A DNA stretch of 38,844 nucleotides from Microscillaceae bacterium (lineage in GTDB: Bacteria > Bacteroidota > Bacteroidia > Cytophagales > Microscillaceae), in the NCBI GenBank assembly GCA_011390205.1, contig JAABSX010000040.1, positions 1-38,844 on the forward strand. Direction: 5' to 3'. Both the position numbers and the translations under genes were made by a program. The notes beneath the pieces were generated by a model. That model had not been told where the DNA came from and did no database searches. It saw only the letters and a program-made list of their open reading frames with translations. Positions 16,863 through 24,872 of the stretch are shown piece by piece. The first letter of the stretch is position 1. The number at the start of each line of letters is the position of its first letter.

Positions 16863-19838
16863 CTAAATCCCGATATTCAAAAGCAAAAAATCAAATGTAT
16901 GTGCCGAACCCGAAGTAACATCTAGCAAATAACTGTACCTCACGCCTAGATTAACTTCTAACAAACGCAAAGCACGCACATCAAAGGTAATCTCTGTGCC
17001 TACAGACTGTCGGTAGCTTTGCTGAGGTCTGAGCAGCTCTGGTGCCAAGTCATATTGAGAATGCTCAATGTCAAAGAAAAGATTCGCTTTCACTCGCTTC
17101 AAAAATGCCAAAGGGCCTAAAAAAGCCACATCGGGCGAGAAAAGTGGGAGGGCATAATTAAAACCAATCTTAAAAACTTGGTCGCTAATGGTGGAGCTAC
17201 CGTAGCCCCTTGCATAAAAAAACTGGTTGCTAAATTTATAATTGTCTGTAAAATCTTCTATCTGAAACATCGTATTGACATAAAAAGCGTGGTTTCTCAT
17301 CAAGCCAGGTAGAAATACATCAAAGCGGTTCAAAAATACATTTCCTTGCAATTCATCACTGTTGAGTGTGCTTCTGTAGCGCATATCCCAAATAATCCCA
17401 TAGCGAGGAGCAAGATTTTGCAAGGCTGTAGTTTGTAACATGGTAAGTCTCATCCTGAGGTCAAGAGCTTGTAGGTTTTGGCTCTCGAGTCGGTCTTTGT
17501 AAAGGGTTTGAAATCGATTGGGGTTTACAGGGTTGATATTTAATCTAAAATTATCTGTATCTGCAAATTGATTTTTTCCTTCTAAGCTCAAAAAATGATA
17601 ATTGGCACTGAGATTCAGGCGGTTAGATATCGTGCCTTGTGTAAAGTTAATGGGCAAAGCCAAACCGATGTAGGCATTGTTTTCTCTCCATTCTTCATTA
17701 TAGAGTGTAAAAACAATGCTCGTATCGGTCGCAGGGGCAAAATTAGTGAATGTCCGCTCTCTCATTCCACTTCTGAAGCCTACATTGATGACAGGGAACA
17801 GCTCGGCATAAGAGAGATTTACGCCGTAGTTGGTCGTGTTTTCATTGCTGTTGTAGAAGGCACTGAGTTCTGTAGAAAGCGTACTAAATTTATTGTCTGC
17901 CAAAATCCTCGCTCCAAAAACAGGCGGTGAGAAAAAAGGCAGAATACTGTGCGGGTTAAAAATCCCTTGCCATTTATTGTATTTCTTAATCTCAAATTCT
18001 TGGTCAGTGGCTTTGCTCAAAATACTTTTGCCTAGCTCCTGAGCTACCAAGGGCTTATAATAATTGATGGCACTCGGTGAGGACGTTTCTGTTTGATAGA
18101 TTTTCCAGTTTTCAGGATTCACATTCATTTCTCTCAAATCATATCCTTCGGGGGTAAAGTCGCTGTATATCAGCTTCTTCCCATCCGTGGAGACTGCTGG
18201 CTGGAATGCCCCTAGTTTGGCAGAAGTAACTTGGTAGAGCTTATTGGGTTCACTGGTTTTGAGGGCAAAGATATTGTTAATCCCTGTGTGAGCCCCTGAG
18301 AAAAACACATATTCTCCACTCGGAAATACATTGGTAATCTGATAAGTACTTGGTTCGGTGAGTTTGATAGATGTATCGGCATTTTCTAGCTCAAGCATTT
18401 CAATCCAGTTGGCTTCTCCTTTTTGGGCAATATAGACCAGACTTTTGCCATCTTCTGTAAATCTAGGAAAGCTGATGAAATTGTTTTCAGGATTGGGGAT
18501 TTTCTGAAAAATATACTCCTCTGCTGAGCCCAAGATGATTAATTGGTATTGCAAATCGGGACTAATCTCTACGGCTACTATCCTAGAGCCATCTGGATGT
18601 AAAGCAGGGGAAAAAAATCTTCCTTGTTTGGTAACTTTATTTTTGATTTCTTTGGAGAGGTGGTAGGTCTTGATGTTGGCGTAGTTTTGGTAGCCCCACC
18701 TTGCTCCGTAGCCTGTCTCAGACCAGCAAAGCATATCATTGGCTACAGAAAGCGTAGCATTTCGGAGGCTATTGATGCCAGGGTTGGCGATTCGCTCTTC
18801 TCGCCCATTGGGGTAGATTCGGTAAAAGGTGCGAATCTCTGCGTAGCTGCTTTTCTCGGCGATGACTGAACCATCTTTGAGATATTGCGGATTGCGGTAA
18901 TCCGTAATCGTTTTTTTCTCTTTTTGGTTAAATTTTTCTCCCTCCATGTAAGTCAGTTGTGCATCTTGAGCTTTCCACATACTGTCTAGCTCGGCTCGCA
19001 TGGCTCGGTACATTTTGGGCGTTCTTAGTCCTGTACTTCTTTTGAGGCTTCGGCTCAGAGGGAAAAATAAACCTTTAAATTTGACAGCATCTTTGAGGGT
19101 TTTTTGCCAAATATCTTCACCGAATTGTCTGCGGGCGTAGGTAGTCATGTAATAGCCCATGCTGTAGTGGTCAGGCACAAAATCTTTAAAAGAACCAGCG
19201 GAGGCTTTTTCGTAGCCGTAGCGGATGTCGTTCATAATCAAGGCTTTGTATTCCATATCAAACTCAGGCAGCCTTCCTCTGCCTGCTTCACTGAGGGCAG
19301 TCTCTGTGCCTACAGCATCTCCCTCAAAGTACCAGCGAGGCAAGGCAGTACCTGTCATTCCGCCCCAAGTCCAAGAACCCAGCACACGCCTGGCCAGTTT
19401 GGTAATGCCATACATAGCGTTAGAAAATTGCTGCACGTGCCTATACTCGTGGATGGCGAGCATGTCTATCCAGTTGGCAGTGCCATTGAGGTTAAATTGG
19501 GGGGGAGTTACGAAAAACTCCGACCTAAAAGGCCCCACAGTTACAAAGCCATTCGGAATGGTGGTTTGGTTTTGTAAGAAGACACTTACTTTTTCTTCCT
19601 TATTTCCTACGGATGCGTAGGCACTATCACTGATGGCGTGGATGATATTGGCTACTCTCTGCCCTTGCTTTTCTAGCCCTCTGGGGAAGATGACCTGTAC
19701 TTTGTCTGTATTGATTTGATTCCATTTGAGAGAATAAGGGTTCAGGCCCAAAGGATTGGTAGGAACTTGTGCCCTCAGGAAAGCCATGCCCAAGGTAAAA
19801 TATGCGAGGAAAATGAGTGTATAAATGCCTTTGTTCAT
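16863..19838 (-). CDS. Metallopeptidase-like / TolB propeller / outer-membrane barrel fusion
   Basis: This is a 991-aa exported protein. The ATG at 19838 (MNKGIYTLIFLAYFTLGMA, cleavage near LRAQ) is chosen over an in-frame upstream start at 19868. Residues about 35-270 resemble a peptidase MA-like gluzincin domain: HEYRH at 130-134 gives the HExxH zinc motif, and PRWYFEGDAVGTE at about 167-180 supplies a likely third ligand (Glu172). The middle (about 300-600) is a TolB/WD40-like propeller, with blades such as FSPALHPDGSRIVAVE, FPRFTEDGKSLVYI and FQPAVSTDGKKLIYSD. The last 350 residues are amphipathic strands typical of a BamA/TamA-like outer-membrane barrel, ending in LLNIGI. Protease and barrel fused by a propeller suggests a surface or periplasmic processing protein; the substrate is unknown. 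Its promoter is duplicated at 22031-22095. Confidence 0.8.
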   Translation of the reverse strand: MNKGIYTLIFLAYFTLGMAFLRAQVPTNPLGLNPYSLKWNQINTDKVQVIFPRGLEKQGQRVANIIHAISDSAYASVGNKEEKVSVFLQNQTTIPNGFVTVGPFRSEFFVTPPQFNLNGTANWIDMLAIHEYRHVQQFSNAMYGITKLARRVLGSWTWGGMTGTALPRWYFEGDAVGTETALSEAGRGRLPEFDMEYKALIMNDIRYGYEKASAGSFKDFVPDHYSMGYYMTTYARRQFGEDIWQKTLKDAVKFKGLFFPLSRSLKRSTGLRTPKMYRAMRAELDSMWKAQDAQLTYMEGEKFNQKEKKTITDYRNPQYLKDGSVIAEKSSYAEIRTFYRIYPNGREERIANPGINSLRNATLSVANDMLCWSETGYGARWGYQNYANIKTYHLSKEIKNKVTKQGRFFSPALHPDGSRIVAVEISPDLQYQLIILGSAEEYIFQKIPNPENNFISFPRFTEDGKSLVYIAQKGEANWIEMLELENADTSIKLTEPSTYQITNVFPSGEYVFFSGAHTGINNIFALKTSEPNKLYQVTSAKLGAFQPAVSTDGKKLIYSDFTPEGYDLREMNVNPENWKIYQTETSSPSAINYYKPLVAQELGKSILSKATDQEFEIKKYNKWQGIFNPHSILPFFSPPVFGARILADNKFSTLSTELSAFYNSNENTTNYGVNLSYAELFPVINVGFRSGMRERTFTNFAPATDTSIVFTLYNEEWRENNAYIGLALPINFTQGTISNRLNLSANYHFLSLEGKNQFADTDNFRLNINPVNPNRFQTLYKDRLESQNLQALDLRMRLTMLQTTALQNLAPRYGIIWDMRYRSTLNSDELQGNVFLNRFDVFLPGLMRNHAFYVNTMFQIEDFTDNYKFSNQFFYARGYGSSTISDQVFKIGFNYALPLFSPDVAFLGPLAFLKRVKANLFFDIEHSQYDLAPELLRPQQSYRQSVGTEITFDVRALRLLEVNLGVRYSYLLDVTSGSAHTFDFLLLNIGI

Positions 19839-19900
19839 AAGTATTTCAAGTTTAGGCGAAAATAGCAAATCGCAATGGATTTCTCAAAAATATATGAAAA
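19836..19900 (-). repeat. 65-bp perfect direct repeat, copy 1 (promoter plus start codon)
   Basis: It is identical at every base to 22031-22095. It contains the ATG of the 991-aa gene and its promoter region. Identity stops one base beyond 19900. On the coding side the two copies continue with diverged but recognisably related codons. Confidence 0.9.
19857..19888 (-). promoter_or_regulatory. Promoter of the 991-aa gene
   Basis: On the minus strand TTTG (19888-19885), a 20-base spacer, then TATTTTCG (19864-19857), one base off TAnnTTTG. The start would lie about 7 bases further, leaving a leader of roughly 12 nt before the ATG. The whole promoter is inside the 65-bp repeat. Confidence 0.4.
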
Positions 19901-19943
19901 ACTGGATATCGCATTGATTACGAGAGAGCTGTCTATTTAATGA

Positions 19944-19987
19944 ATATTACTTGGGTGCAAGTATATTTGCTTGCACTCAAGTAATAT
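19944..19987 (-). terminator. Strong hairpin after the GH3 gene
   Basis: ATATTACTTGGGTGCAAG (19944-19961) pairs with CTTGCACTCAAGTAATAT (19970-19987): an 18-bp stem with a single G-T wobble and an 8-base loop. It begins 9 bp after the GH3 stop codon. No good U run follows, so it may act as an RNA 3' stabiliser rather than a classical terminator. Confidence 0.6.
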
Positions 19988-19996
19988 CACTTAATT

Positions 19997-21940
19997 TTAC
20001 TTTTTCGCATATTCCAATCCAAAACCAAACTTAAATAATGGGTTCTCACTGTCATAAGGGACATCAGTTTTTTGATTTTTGACAGCTTCCATAGAAGAAG
20101 GCAACTCAAAAGGTAATTTCCCTTGAGGTGCTGTATTTCCAAAAAGCACTTCACAAACTGATTGATCACTTGCTCCATAATCAGCGATGAGTGCAGCTGC
20201 AGCGGCCGTAATTTCAGGGATAACAGCAGGTCTGTCTAGGTAAATATCAACCACTGTAGGGACTTTTTTGAGTAAATCTAAAATCCTCTTTTTCTCTTCT
20301 CCTTTAAAATCTAAATCTCCGTGGTGAAAAGTAGCCGCAAAGCTATTCTTGGTAGCAACAGGATACCAAGGTGTATTTATCCTGATAATGGCAAAATCAG
20401 CCGCTTCTGGAGTAGCAACTACTTCTGCATAATTGGCTACGGTGGCACTATCTATATTCTCGATATATACTTTCAATTTCTTTTGTGCCAATGGCAAGGT
20501 TGATTTTTCGTTTTTGAGTAGGGTCATAGAGATTTTTTGTGTTTTCTCTCCTAATGCTATGGATGCTTCTGTGCCAATGATTTCATTGACTTTGCTTTCA
20601 TCTACAAATGGATTATCAAACAAGCCCAATTCAAATTTTTGTTTTAGCAGACGCTTGATAGAAATATCAATTCTCTCTTCTGATAATTTACCTTTTTTTA
20701 CCAATTGCACTACCAATTCGGGACGGCTCTCTCCTCCAAATTGGTCGCAACCTGCTTCTATAATTTTCAATACTCGCTCAGCTTCATTTAATTTTTCTAC
20801 ACCCCAAGCCCTTGCTTTCCAAATTACGTCTGGTCCAAAAGGAACATCTGTAATTAAGCCCCAATCTGTACAGACCACTCCATCATATTTGTATTTTTCT
20901 CTGAGCAAAGTAGTGATAATGGTCTTGTTGTAAGACATTGCCACATTTTCATCTGTTTGGTCAGTAGGCACACCATAGTAAGGCATAATAGCTGCAGTTT
21001 TGGCTTCAAAGGCAGCTTCGAATGGGATAAGGTGATAATCAAAATTATCCCCTGGATAAAACTGTCCTTTTTGAAACTCAAAATGAGGGTCTAATCCTTC
21101 TTTTTGAGGTCCTCCACCAGGGAAATGCTTGGTCATACAAGCGACACCCGCACTCAGGCTTTTACCTTGTAAGCCTTCAATGTAAGGCTTCACCAAGCGA
21201 GCCGTCAATGCGGCATCTTCACTAAAATTTCCACTAATCCTAGCCCAGCGTGGCTCAGTAGCTAAGTCAATTTGTGGATGCAAAGCTTCTCTAATACCAA
21301 TCGCAAGGTATTCTTGGCGAACCACCTCTGCAAACTCTCGTACTAATTTCTCATCACCAATGGCAGCAAAGCCAGTCATTTCACAGAATTGACTAAAACC
21401 TGTGGAAGCCATTCCAATCACATTTTTACCAAGATGATGCCTAGGGTCAGAAGCAATGGTAATCGGGATGCCCAGCCTTGTTTTTTCGGCAATTTGCTGT
21501 ACGCTGTTGTACCATTGGGCAAGAATAATTGGTTCGGCAGGAATATCCCAAATATTAAAATGGGTCATCTTACGTGTATTCATGCTTTTTACCACAGAGG
21601 GCATTCTGGCTGCAGGGCCTTCTAGCCCTTCGTTTCCGTTAGGTTTTGCATCTTTACTGATAGGAGCACCATTGATAAACATCATACCTGCTTTTTCTTC
21701 CAGAGTCATTTGGCTTAGTAAATCTTCTACCCTTGCTTCAATGGTTTGGCTGGTGTCTTCGTAGATGTCTAATTTTTTATTTTTGTTTAAATCTCTAAAT
21801 GTCTTGCCATCTTTTTCAAGAATGACTTGAGATTTACTGCTCAATAAATCAGATAATTGATTTCCTTTTTCTTCTGTTTCGGATGGCTTGCAAGCCCCCA
21901 AAAATACAAGAACTAAAAAAAACGGTATTAATTTATTCAT
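19997..21940 (-). CDS. Glycoside hydrolase family 3 lipoprotein
   Basis: The protein is 647 aa. The start is the ATG at 21940, because MNKLIPFFLVLVFLGAC is a standard lipoprotein signal with Cys17 (FLGAC). An upstream in-frame start at 22033 also exists. The DLNKNKKLDIYED segment at about 50-62 is the calcium-loop-like motif often found near the start of secreted GH3 enzymes. The (alpha/beta)8 domain has SDPRHH at 164-169 and the KHFPGGG motif at 271-277. The catalytic nucleophile Asp is in VVCTDWG (about D359). The second domain ends in APQGKLPFELP and LFKFGFGLEY. Family members are beta-glucosidases or xylosidases acting on oligosaccharides; here it would be anchored in a membrane facing the periplasm or surface. 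It has its own promoter (21977-22005) behind the duplicated one. Confidence 0.93.
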   Translation of the reverse strand: MNKLIPFFLVLVFLGACKPSETEEKGNQLSDLLSSKSQVILEKDGKTFRDLNKNKKLDIYEDTSQTIEARVEDLLSQMTLEEKAGMMFINGAPISKDAKPNGNEGLEGPAARMPSVVKSMNTRKMTHFNIWDIPAEPIILAQWYNSVQQIAEKTRLGIPITIASDPRHHLGKNVIGMASTGFSQFCEMTGFAAIGDEKLVREFAEVVRQEYLAIGIREALHPQIDLATEPRWARISGNFSEDAALTARLVKPYIEGLQGKSLSAGVACMTKHFPGGGPQKEGLDPHFEFQKGQFYPGDNFDYHLIPFEAAFEAKTAAIMPYYGVPTDQTDENVAMSYNKTIITTLLREKYKYDGVVCTDWGLITDVPFGPDVIWKARAWGVEKLNEAERVLKIIEAGCDQFGGESRPELVVQLVKKGKLSEERIDISIKRLLKQKFELGLFDNPFVDESKVNEIIGTEASIALGEKTQKISMTLLKNEKSTLPLAQKKLKVYIENIDSATVANYAEVVATPEAADFAIIRINTPWYPVATKNSFAATFHHGDLDFKGEEKKRILDLLKKVPTVVDIYLDRPAVIPEITAAAAALIADYGASDQSVCEVLFGNTAPQGKLPFELPSSMEAVKNQKTDVPYDSENPLFKFGFGLEYAKK

Positions 21941-21976
21941 TGTCTTATGTTGTAGTGGATATAATGTATAATTATG

Positions 21977-22005
21977 TAAAGATATGCTTAAAATAAAATG
22001 TGCAA
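21977..22005 (-). promoter_or_regulatory. Candidate native promoter of the GH3 gene
   Basis: On the minus strand TTG (22005-22003), an 18-base spacer, then TATCTTTA (21984-21977), one mismatch from TAnnTTTG. The ATG is about 37 bases downstream. Confidence 0.35.
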
Positions 22006-22033
22006 GAAGAAGGGTGTAAATGCCCTTGCTCAT
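21996..22033 (-). pseudogene. 5' coding remnant of a paralogue of the 991-aa gene
   Basis: From the ATG at 22033 the frame reads MSKGIYTLLLAHFILS, matching MNKGIYTLIFLAYFTLG of the 991-aa protein with one codon fewer. Several differences are synonymous (AAA/AAG, TAT/TAC), so it once was coding. It stays in frame into the GH3 gene, which would give the lipoprotein a 31-residue extension if used. I regard it as a remnant, because the extension would bury the lipoprotein signal. Confidence 0.55.
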
Positions 22034-22095
22034 AAGTATTTCAAGTTTAGGCGAAAATAGCAAATCGCAATGGATTTCTCAAAAATATATGAAAA
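22031..22095 (-). repeat. 65-bp perfect direct repeat, copy 2
   Basis: It is identical to 19836-19900 and carries the same TTTG-N20-TATTTTCG promoter and start codon. Together the two copies bracket the GH3 gene (2195 bp between equivalent positions). Confidence 0.9.
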
Positions 22096-22352
22096 GAGGT
22101 GGGATGAAGGATTTTAGTGCAACACTGAAATTTTACAAATTATGGACCTAGCATGGAAGAGTCTTCAATATTCAAATCAAAATTGTATCTAAGAACATAT
22201 TTTTACGAATCATTTAAAATAAAACTCTGAAATAAACGCAAATCAATAGCCAAAACCACGGCTTGATAATGGAAAAACCTTTCGTTAGAGACGTATCTGA
22301 CCAGTTTGCTGTTGTGGATTACGCTTAACATCATAGCCTTAGACCAGACGGT
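22096..22352. other. Intergenic stretch, no gene recognised
   Basis: This lies between the GH3 upstream region and the first repeat module. A 65-codon minus-strand open frame (22203-22400) overlaps the repeat module and has no recognisable family. Composition becomes clearly AT-richer from here to about 26.2 kb. Confidence 0.4.
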
Positions 22353-22551
22353 GAGCAAGAAGATTTCTAATCTGAAAAGAAACGAAAAAAAACCAAACAA
22401 GATAGGATATGATACTAGAATATAAATGAAGTATTAATTTAAATTAAAATAGTTATATGTTTGAATTTAATTTTGTTTATGAATACATTGCAATCATAAT
22501 AATTCAACGTTGAACGGCAATGCTTCAAATCAGCTTATTTGGAGGATTGTA
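22353..22551 (+). repeat. Leader module, copy 1
   Basis: It begins with a 23-bp segment identical to 24901-24923 (GAGCAAGAAGATTTCTAATC, then TGA), containing the mini-hairpin AGATT-TCT-AATCT. A TAnnTTTG box TATGTTTG lies at 22456-22463. Exactly 40 bases after its G comes the 12-bp palindrome TTCAACGTTGAA (22503-22514), followed by CGGCAATGCTTCAAATCAGC and TTTGGAGGATTGTA. An ATG at 22520 inside the module opens MLQISLFGGL and here runs in frame into the HTH gene. From the box to the palindrome, copies 1 and 3 align without gaps. Confidence 0.75.
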
Positions 22552-22615
22552 TTTTGTAAAATTCTTTCTCATCAAATCAATTTTCAAAAAACCATTTTCA
22601 AAACTTAGAGAAGTT

Positions 22616-22849
22616 ATGCAAATCAATTTACAACTATTACAAAGCATAGACAACTTAATCCGTCTGAAAGCTACTGGTAATGCCTATGAGTTAGCTAAAC
22701 GCTTAGAAATCAGCCGAAGAACAGTTTTCCGATACTTAGAATATCTCAGGGAAGATTGCCAACTTGTTATCAATTATTGTAAAATAAGAGAAACATACTA
22801 TTATTCATCAGGAGCTAAACACGTGATATACCTAGGATTACGCAAATAA
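22616..22849 (+). CDS. Small HTH transcription regulator, 77 aa
   Basis: The preferred start is the ATG at 22616 (MQINLQLLQSIDNLIRLKAT). An ATG at 22520 would add 32 residues encoded partly by the leader module. The core is an HTH_11/DeoR-type winged helix: IDNLIRLKATGNAYELAKR, then LEISRRTVFRYLEYLRED, with the recognition helix at about 32-45. It then ends in a short wing and a Tyr-rich tail. There is no sensor domain, so it would need a partner or act alone as a dimer. The gene sits upstream of a small secreted protein and a propeller lipoprotein and is the natural candidate for their regulator, possibly through the palindromes nearby. This is inference from position. Confidence 0.75.
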   Translation: MQINLQLLQSIDNLIRLKATGNAYELAKRLEISRRTVFRYLEYLREDCQLVINYCKIRETYYYSSGAKHVIYLGLRK

Positions 22850-22865
22850 ATTTATTTTTTTTAAG

Positions 22866-22901
22866 AGTGTCATTTAATGGCACTTCCGGTAATTACCTTT
22901 G
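22866..22901 (+). promoter_or_regulatory. Promoter with overlapping inverted repeat upstream of the small secreted protein
   Basis: TACCTTTG (22894-22901) matches TAnnTTTG. TTTA (22873-22876), 17 bases upstream, is a weak -33. An inverted repeat AGTGTCAT-TTA-ATGGCACT (22866-22884) covers the -33 position, where a repressor could bind. It also sits 16 bp after the HTH stop, so it may be that gene's terminator. Confidence 0.45.
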
Positions 22902-22950
22902 AAATATCGTTAAACAAAATATTTAATAAACACTTAAATCAATCAAAATT

Positions 22951-23205
22951 ATGTCAAAAATTTTAAAATTCTCTTGTGTACTAATACTCTTATTTATTGT
23001 AAGTATCTCAACATCTAATGCTGACTGTGATGGTCAAGTTGTTACTGTATGGGGTGAGGATGATTCAGATACAGCGATTCAAGAAGCTAGACAAAACTGT
23101 TGTGGCATGTCAGTTGTAGAAGTACATGATTTATCCACAGGAACATCTACTTTCGTTGGTGTATATTCTGATGGGGCAAATTCATCATGTGCGAATGATG
23201 ACTAG
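22951..23205 (+). CDS. Small secreted Cys-containing protein, 84 aa
   Basis: It has an N-terminal signal peptide (MSKILKFSCVLILLFIVSIS, cleavage likely after SNA). The mature part is about 59 acidic residues with four Cys: DCDG at its start, the adjacent pair NCCG near its middle, and SSCANDD at its end. Two disulfides are possible. The Asp/Ser/Thr-rich stretch GEDDSDTAIQEARQ and strand-like VVEVHDL and TFVGVYSDG suggest a small compact fold. I do not recognise the family. It precedes a six-bladed-propeller lipoprotein by 81 bp, an arrangement reminiscent of the NVEALA-type small proteins next to propeller lipoproteins in Bacteroidota. The NVEALA motif itself is absent. Confidence 0.7.
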   Translation: MSKILKFSCVLILLFIVSISTSNADCDGQVVTVWGEDDSDTAIQEARQNCCGMSVVEVHDLSTGTSTFVGVYSDGANSSCANDD

Positions 23206-23286
23206 CTATTTTTATAAAATGTAGGTATTGATTCATCGATACTTACTTTTTCATTATAACACAATTTCAGTATATAAATTATTGTT

Positions 23287-24438
23287 TTGAATATAAAATT
23301 TAGCCTACATTTTTATTTCTTAATTCTTATCATTTGTTTCATTTATGCCTGTAGCAATGATTCAAGAAGCAAAACCTCAAGTCATATTGGGTTCACAAAA
23401 AATAATGTAAAAATACCTTTTGGTGAAAATTTACTAAACCAAACGTATGCTGGAAGTTCAGTATTTAGGACTGATACATCAGAACTCTTATACACTTATG
23501 ATTACCAAAAAGATAGATTACAAGTATTTAACTTGAGTAAAATGGAATTTTCCCGTGTAATTGATTGGGAGAAATCTGGATCAAAAGCTATTAAAGGTGG
23601 ACGGTTTAACTTTTTGGGAGATGATACCATTATTTTTGCTAAACCTCATGAAGTATATCTAATGAATCATAGAGGAGATAAAATTCATCAATACAGATAC
23701 AGTACTGAATTATCAAGTATAAAAGTCAAAAACATAGATTATTCAAAATATACTTTAATACCACGTGGTCAAACACTCTACAATCCATCTAGTAAATTAT
23801 CATATTTTTATTTATTCAGGAAAATATCTCCTACAAAATCTGAATTTTATAATCAACCTGTATTCGCAGCAGTAGATTGGAAAAAAGGAGAGGTAAAAGA
23901 ATATTTATCCTTTACATACCCTAAAAGACTCAAATTAGAAGATGAAGTTTATGATATAGGAGCACTTACACCTTATCTATTGATGCATAATGATACACTT
24001 ATATACAACTTCCCTTGTTCATCTGATATATATTTTTACGATTTAAAAACAAAGAAAGGTAGTTTTATAGAAGCAGATAGTAAGTTTACTCCAAAATACT
24101 CACAGACTATTCCCTTGAATGAGTATGAAAATCAGGAGAATCATAAAAAATTTATAGATTTTTATTTAGACTACAGAGAGTTATACTATGATTCTTATCG
24201 TCAATTATTTTATCGTGTACATCATATAGTAGAAAAAAACTCATCTAAAGATAAGTTACCTATGAAAGTTTATTTAACAGTATTTAATAGAAATTTTGAC
24301 ATATTAACTGAAATTGAAATTGAGGAAAGTGTATATCCAATGCCTTATATATTTAAACAAGGAGTACTTTTTAAATTGAATGATCCTATTGATGAGGACA
24401 ACCTTTACTTTGTAAACTATATTTTCAATAATTCGTAA
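23287..24438 (+). CDS. Six-bladed beta-propeller lipoprotein, DUF4221-like
   Basis: This is a 383-aa protein. No ATG is available near the start; a TTG at 23287 opens a convincing lipoprotein signal (MNIKFSLHFYFLILIICFIY, then AC, Cys22). The mature part has repeated strand-turn units: LLYTYDYQKDRLQVFNLS, DDTIIFAKPHEVYLMNHRG, DTLIYNFPCSSDIYFYDLK, LFYRVHHIVEKNSS. This fits the DUF4221/6-bladed propeller families that are abundant in Bacteroidota and of unknown function. It lies in the AT-rich block and follows the small secreted protein, probably in the same transcript. Codon use is poorer in G and C than in the flanking core genes, consistent with transfer. Confidence 0.7.
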   Translation: MNIKFSLHFYFLILIICFIYACSNDSRSKTSSHIGFTKNNVKIPFGENLLNQTYAGSSVFRTDTSELLYTYDYQKDRLQVFNLSKMEFSRVIDWEKSGSKAIKGGRFNFLGDDTIIFAKPHEVYLMNHRGDKIHQYRYSTELSSIKVKNIDYSKYTLIPRGQTLYNPSSKLSYFYLFRKISPTKSEFYNQPVFAAVDWKKGEVKEYLSFTYPKRLKLEDEVYDIGALTPYLLMHNDTLIYNFPCSSDIYFYDLKTKKGSFIEADSKFTPKYSQTIPLNEYENQENHKKFIDFYLDYRELYYDSYRQLFYRVHHIVEKNSSKDKLPMKVYLTVFNRNFDILTEIEIEESVYPMPYIFKQGVLFKLNDPIDEDNLYFVNYIFNNS

Positions 24439-24538
24439 GATTTACTACTGTTGTATTCAAGTTATTTTGTAGGAAATCATATAGCCTTGTAAGGTGTTTC
24501 ACCAAAATCTTATCCGATAATTCATTTCAAATGACACA

Positions 24539-24858
24539 CTAGTCTGAATTTCTAATCCCAACTAGCAGAGCAAAAGACTTTTAATCTACTTCCTCTAAAT
24601 ACATTGCATCACTAAGTCCCGTATTTTTCCTTCTAGGAAAACAAAATATATCATAACTACTTGATATTTAGATAATTAAATATGTTTATGCACATCAAAA
24701 TTCGTATAAAATAAATGTTTAAATACTTAATTTATCGATAAAATAATTATATAAAAGTAAAAAAAATATTTTATTTCGTCTTGCCCTAAATTACTTTCAT
24801 AAGATATCTCAACGTTGAACAGCAATGCTTCAAATCAGCTTTCTTTGGAGGATTGTAG
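24539..24858 (+). repeat. Leader module, copy 2 (no promoter box)
   Basis: The 5' part (24539-24586: CTAGTCTGAATTTCTAATCC, then a diverged AGCAAAAGAC) is a diverged copy of 24873-24923. The 3' part (24809-24858) has TCAACGTTGA, then AGCAATGCTTCAAATCAGC and TTTGGAGGATTGTAGCC. The micro-ORF here reads MLQISFLWRIVAN then stop (24825-24866). No TAnnTTTG lies 40 bases before the palindrome, so this copy may be dead. No gene lies between it and copy 3. The 100 bp before it (24439-24538) hold nothing I recognise. Confidence 0.7.
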
Positions 24859-24872
24859 CCAATTAAAACCAG

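Noticed and set aside
22203-22400. 65-codon minus-strand open frame in the accessory block
   Set aside because: It overlaps the repeat module and shows no recognisable family; a weak resemblance to a DNA-binding domain could not be supported.
22520-22849. 109-aa version of the HTH protein starting inside the leader module
   Set aside because: The first 32 residues include the module's micro-ORF and an AT-rich linker; the HTH domain starts naturally at the ATG at 22616. The longer form remains possible.
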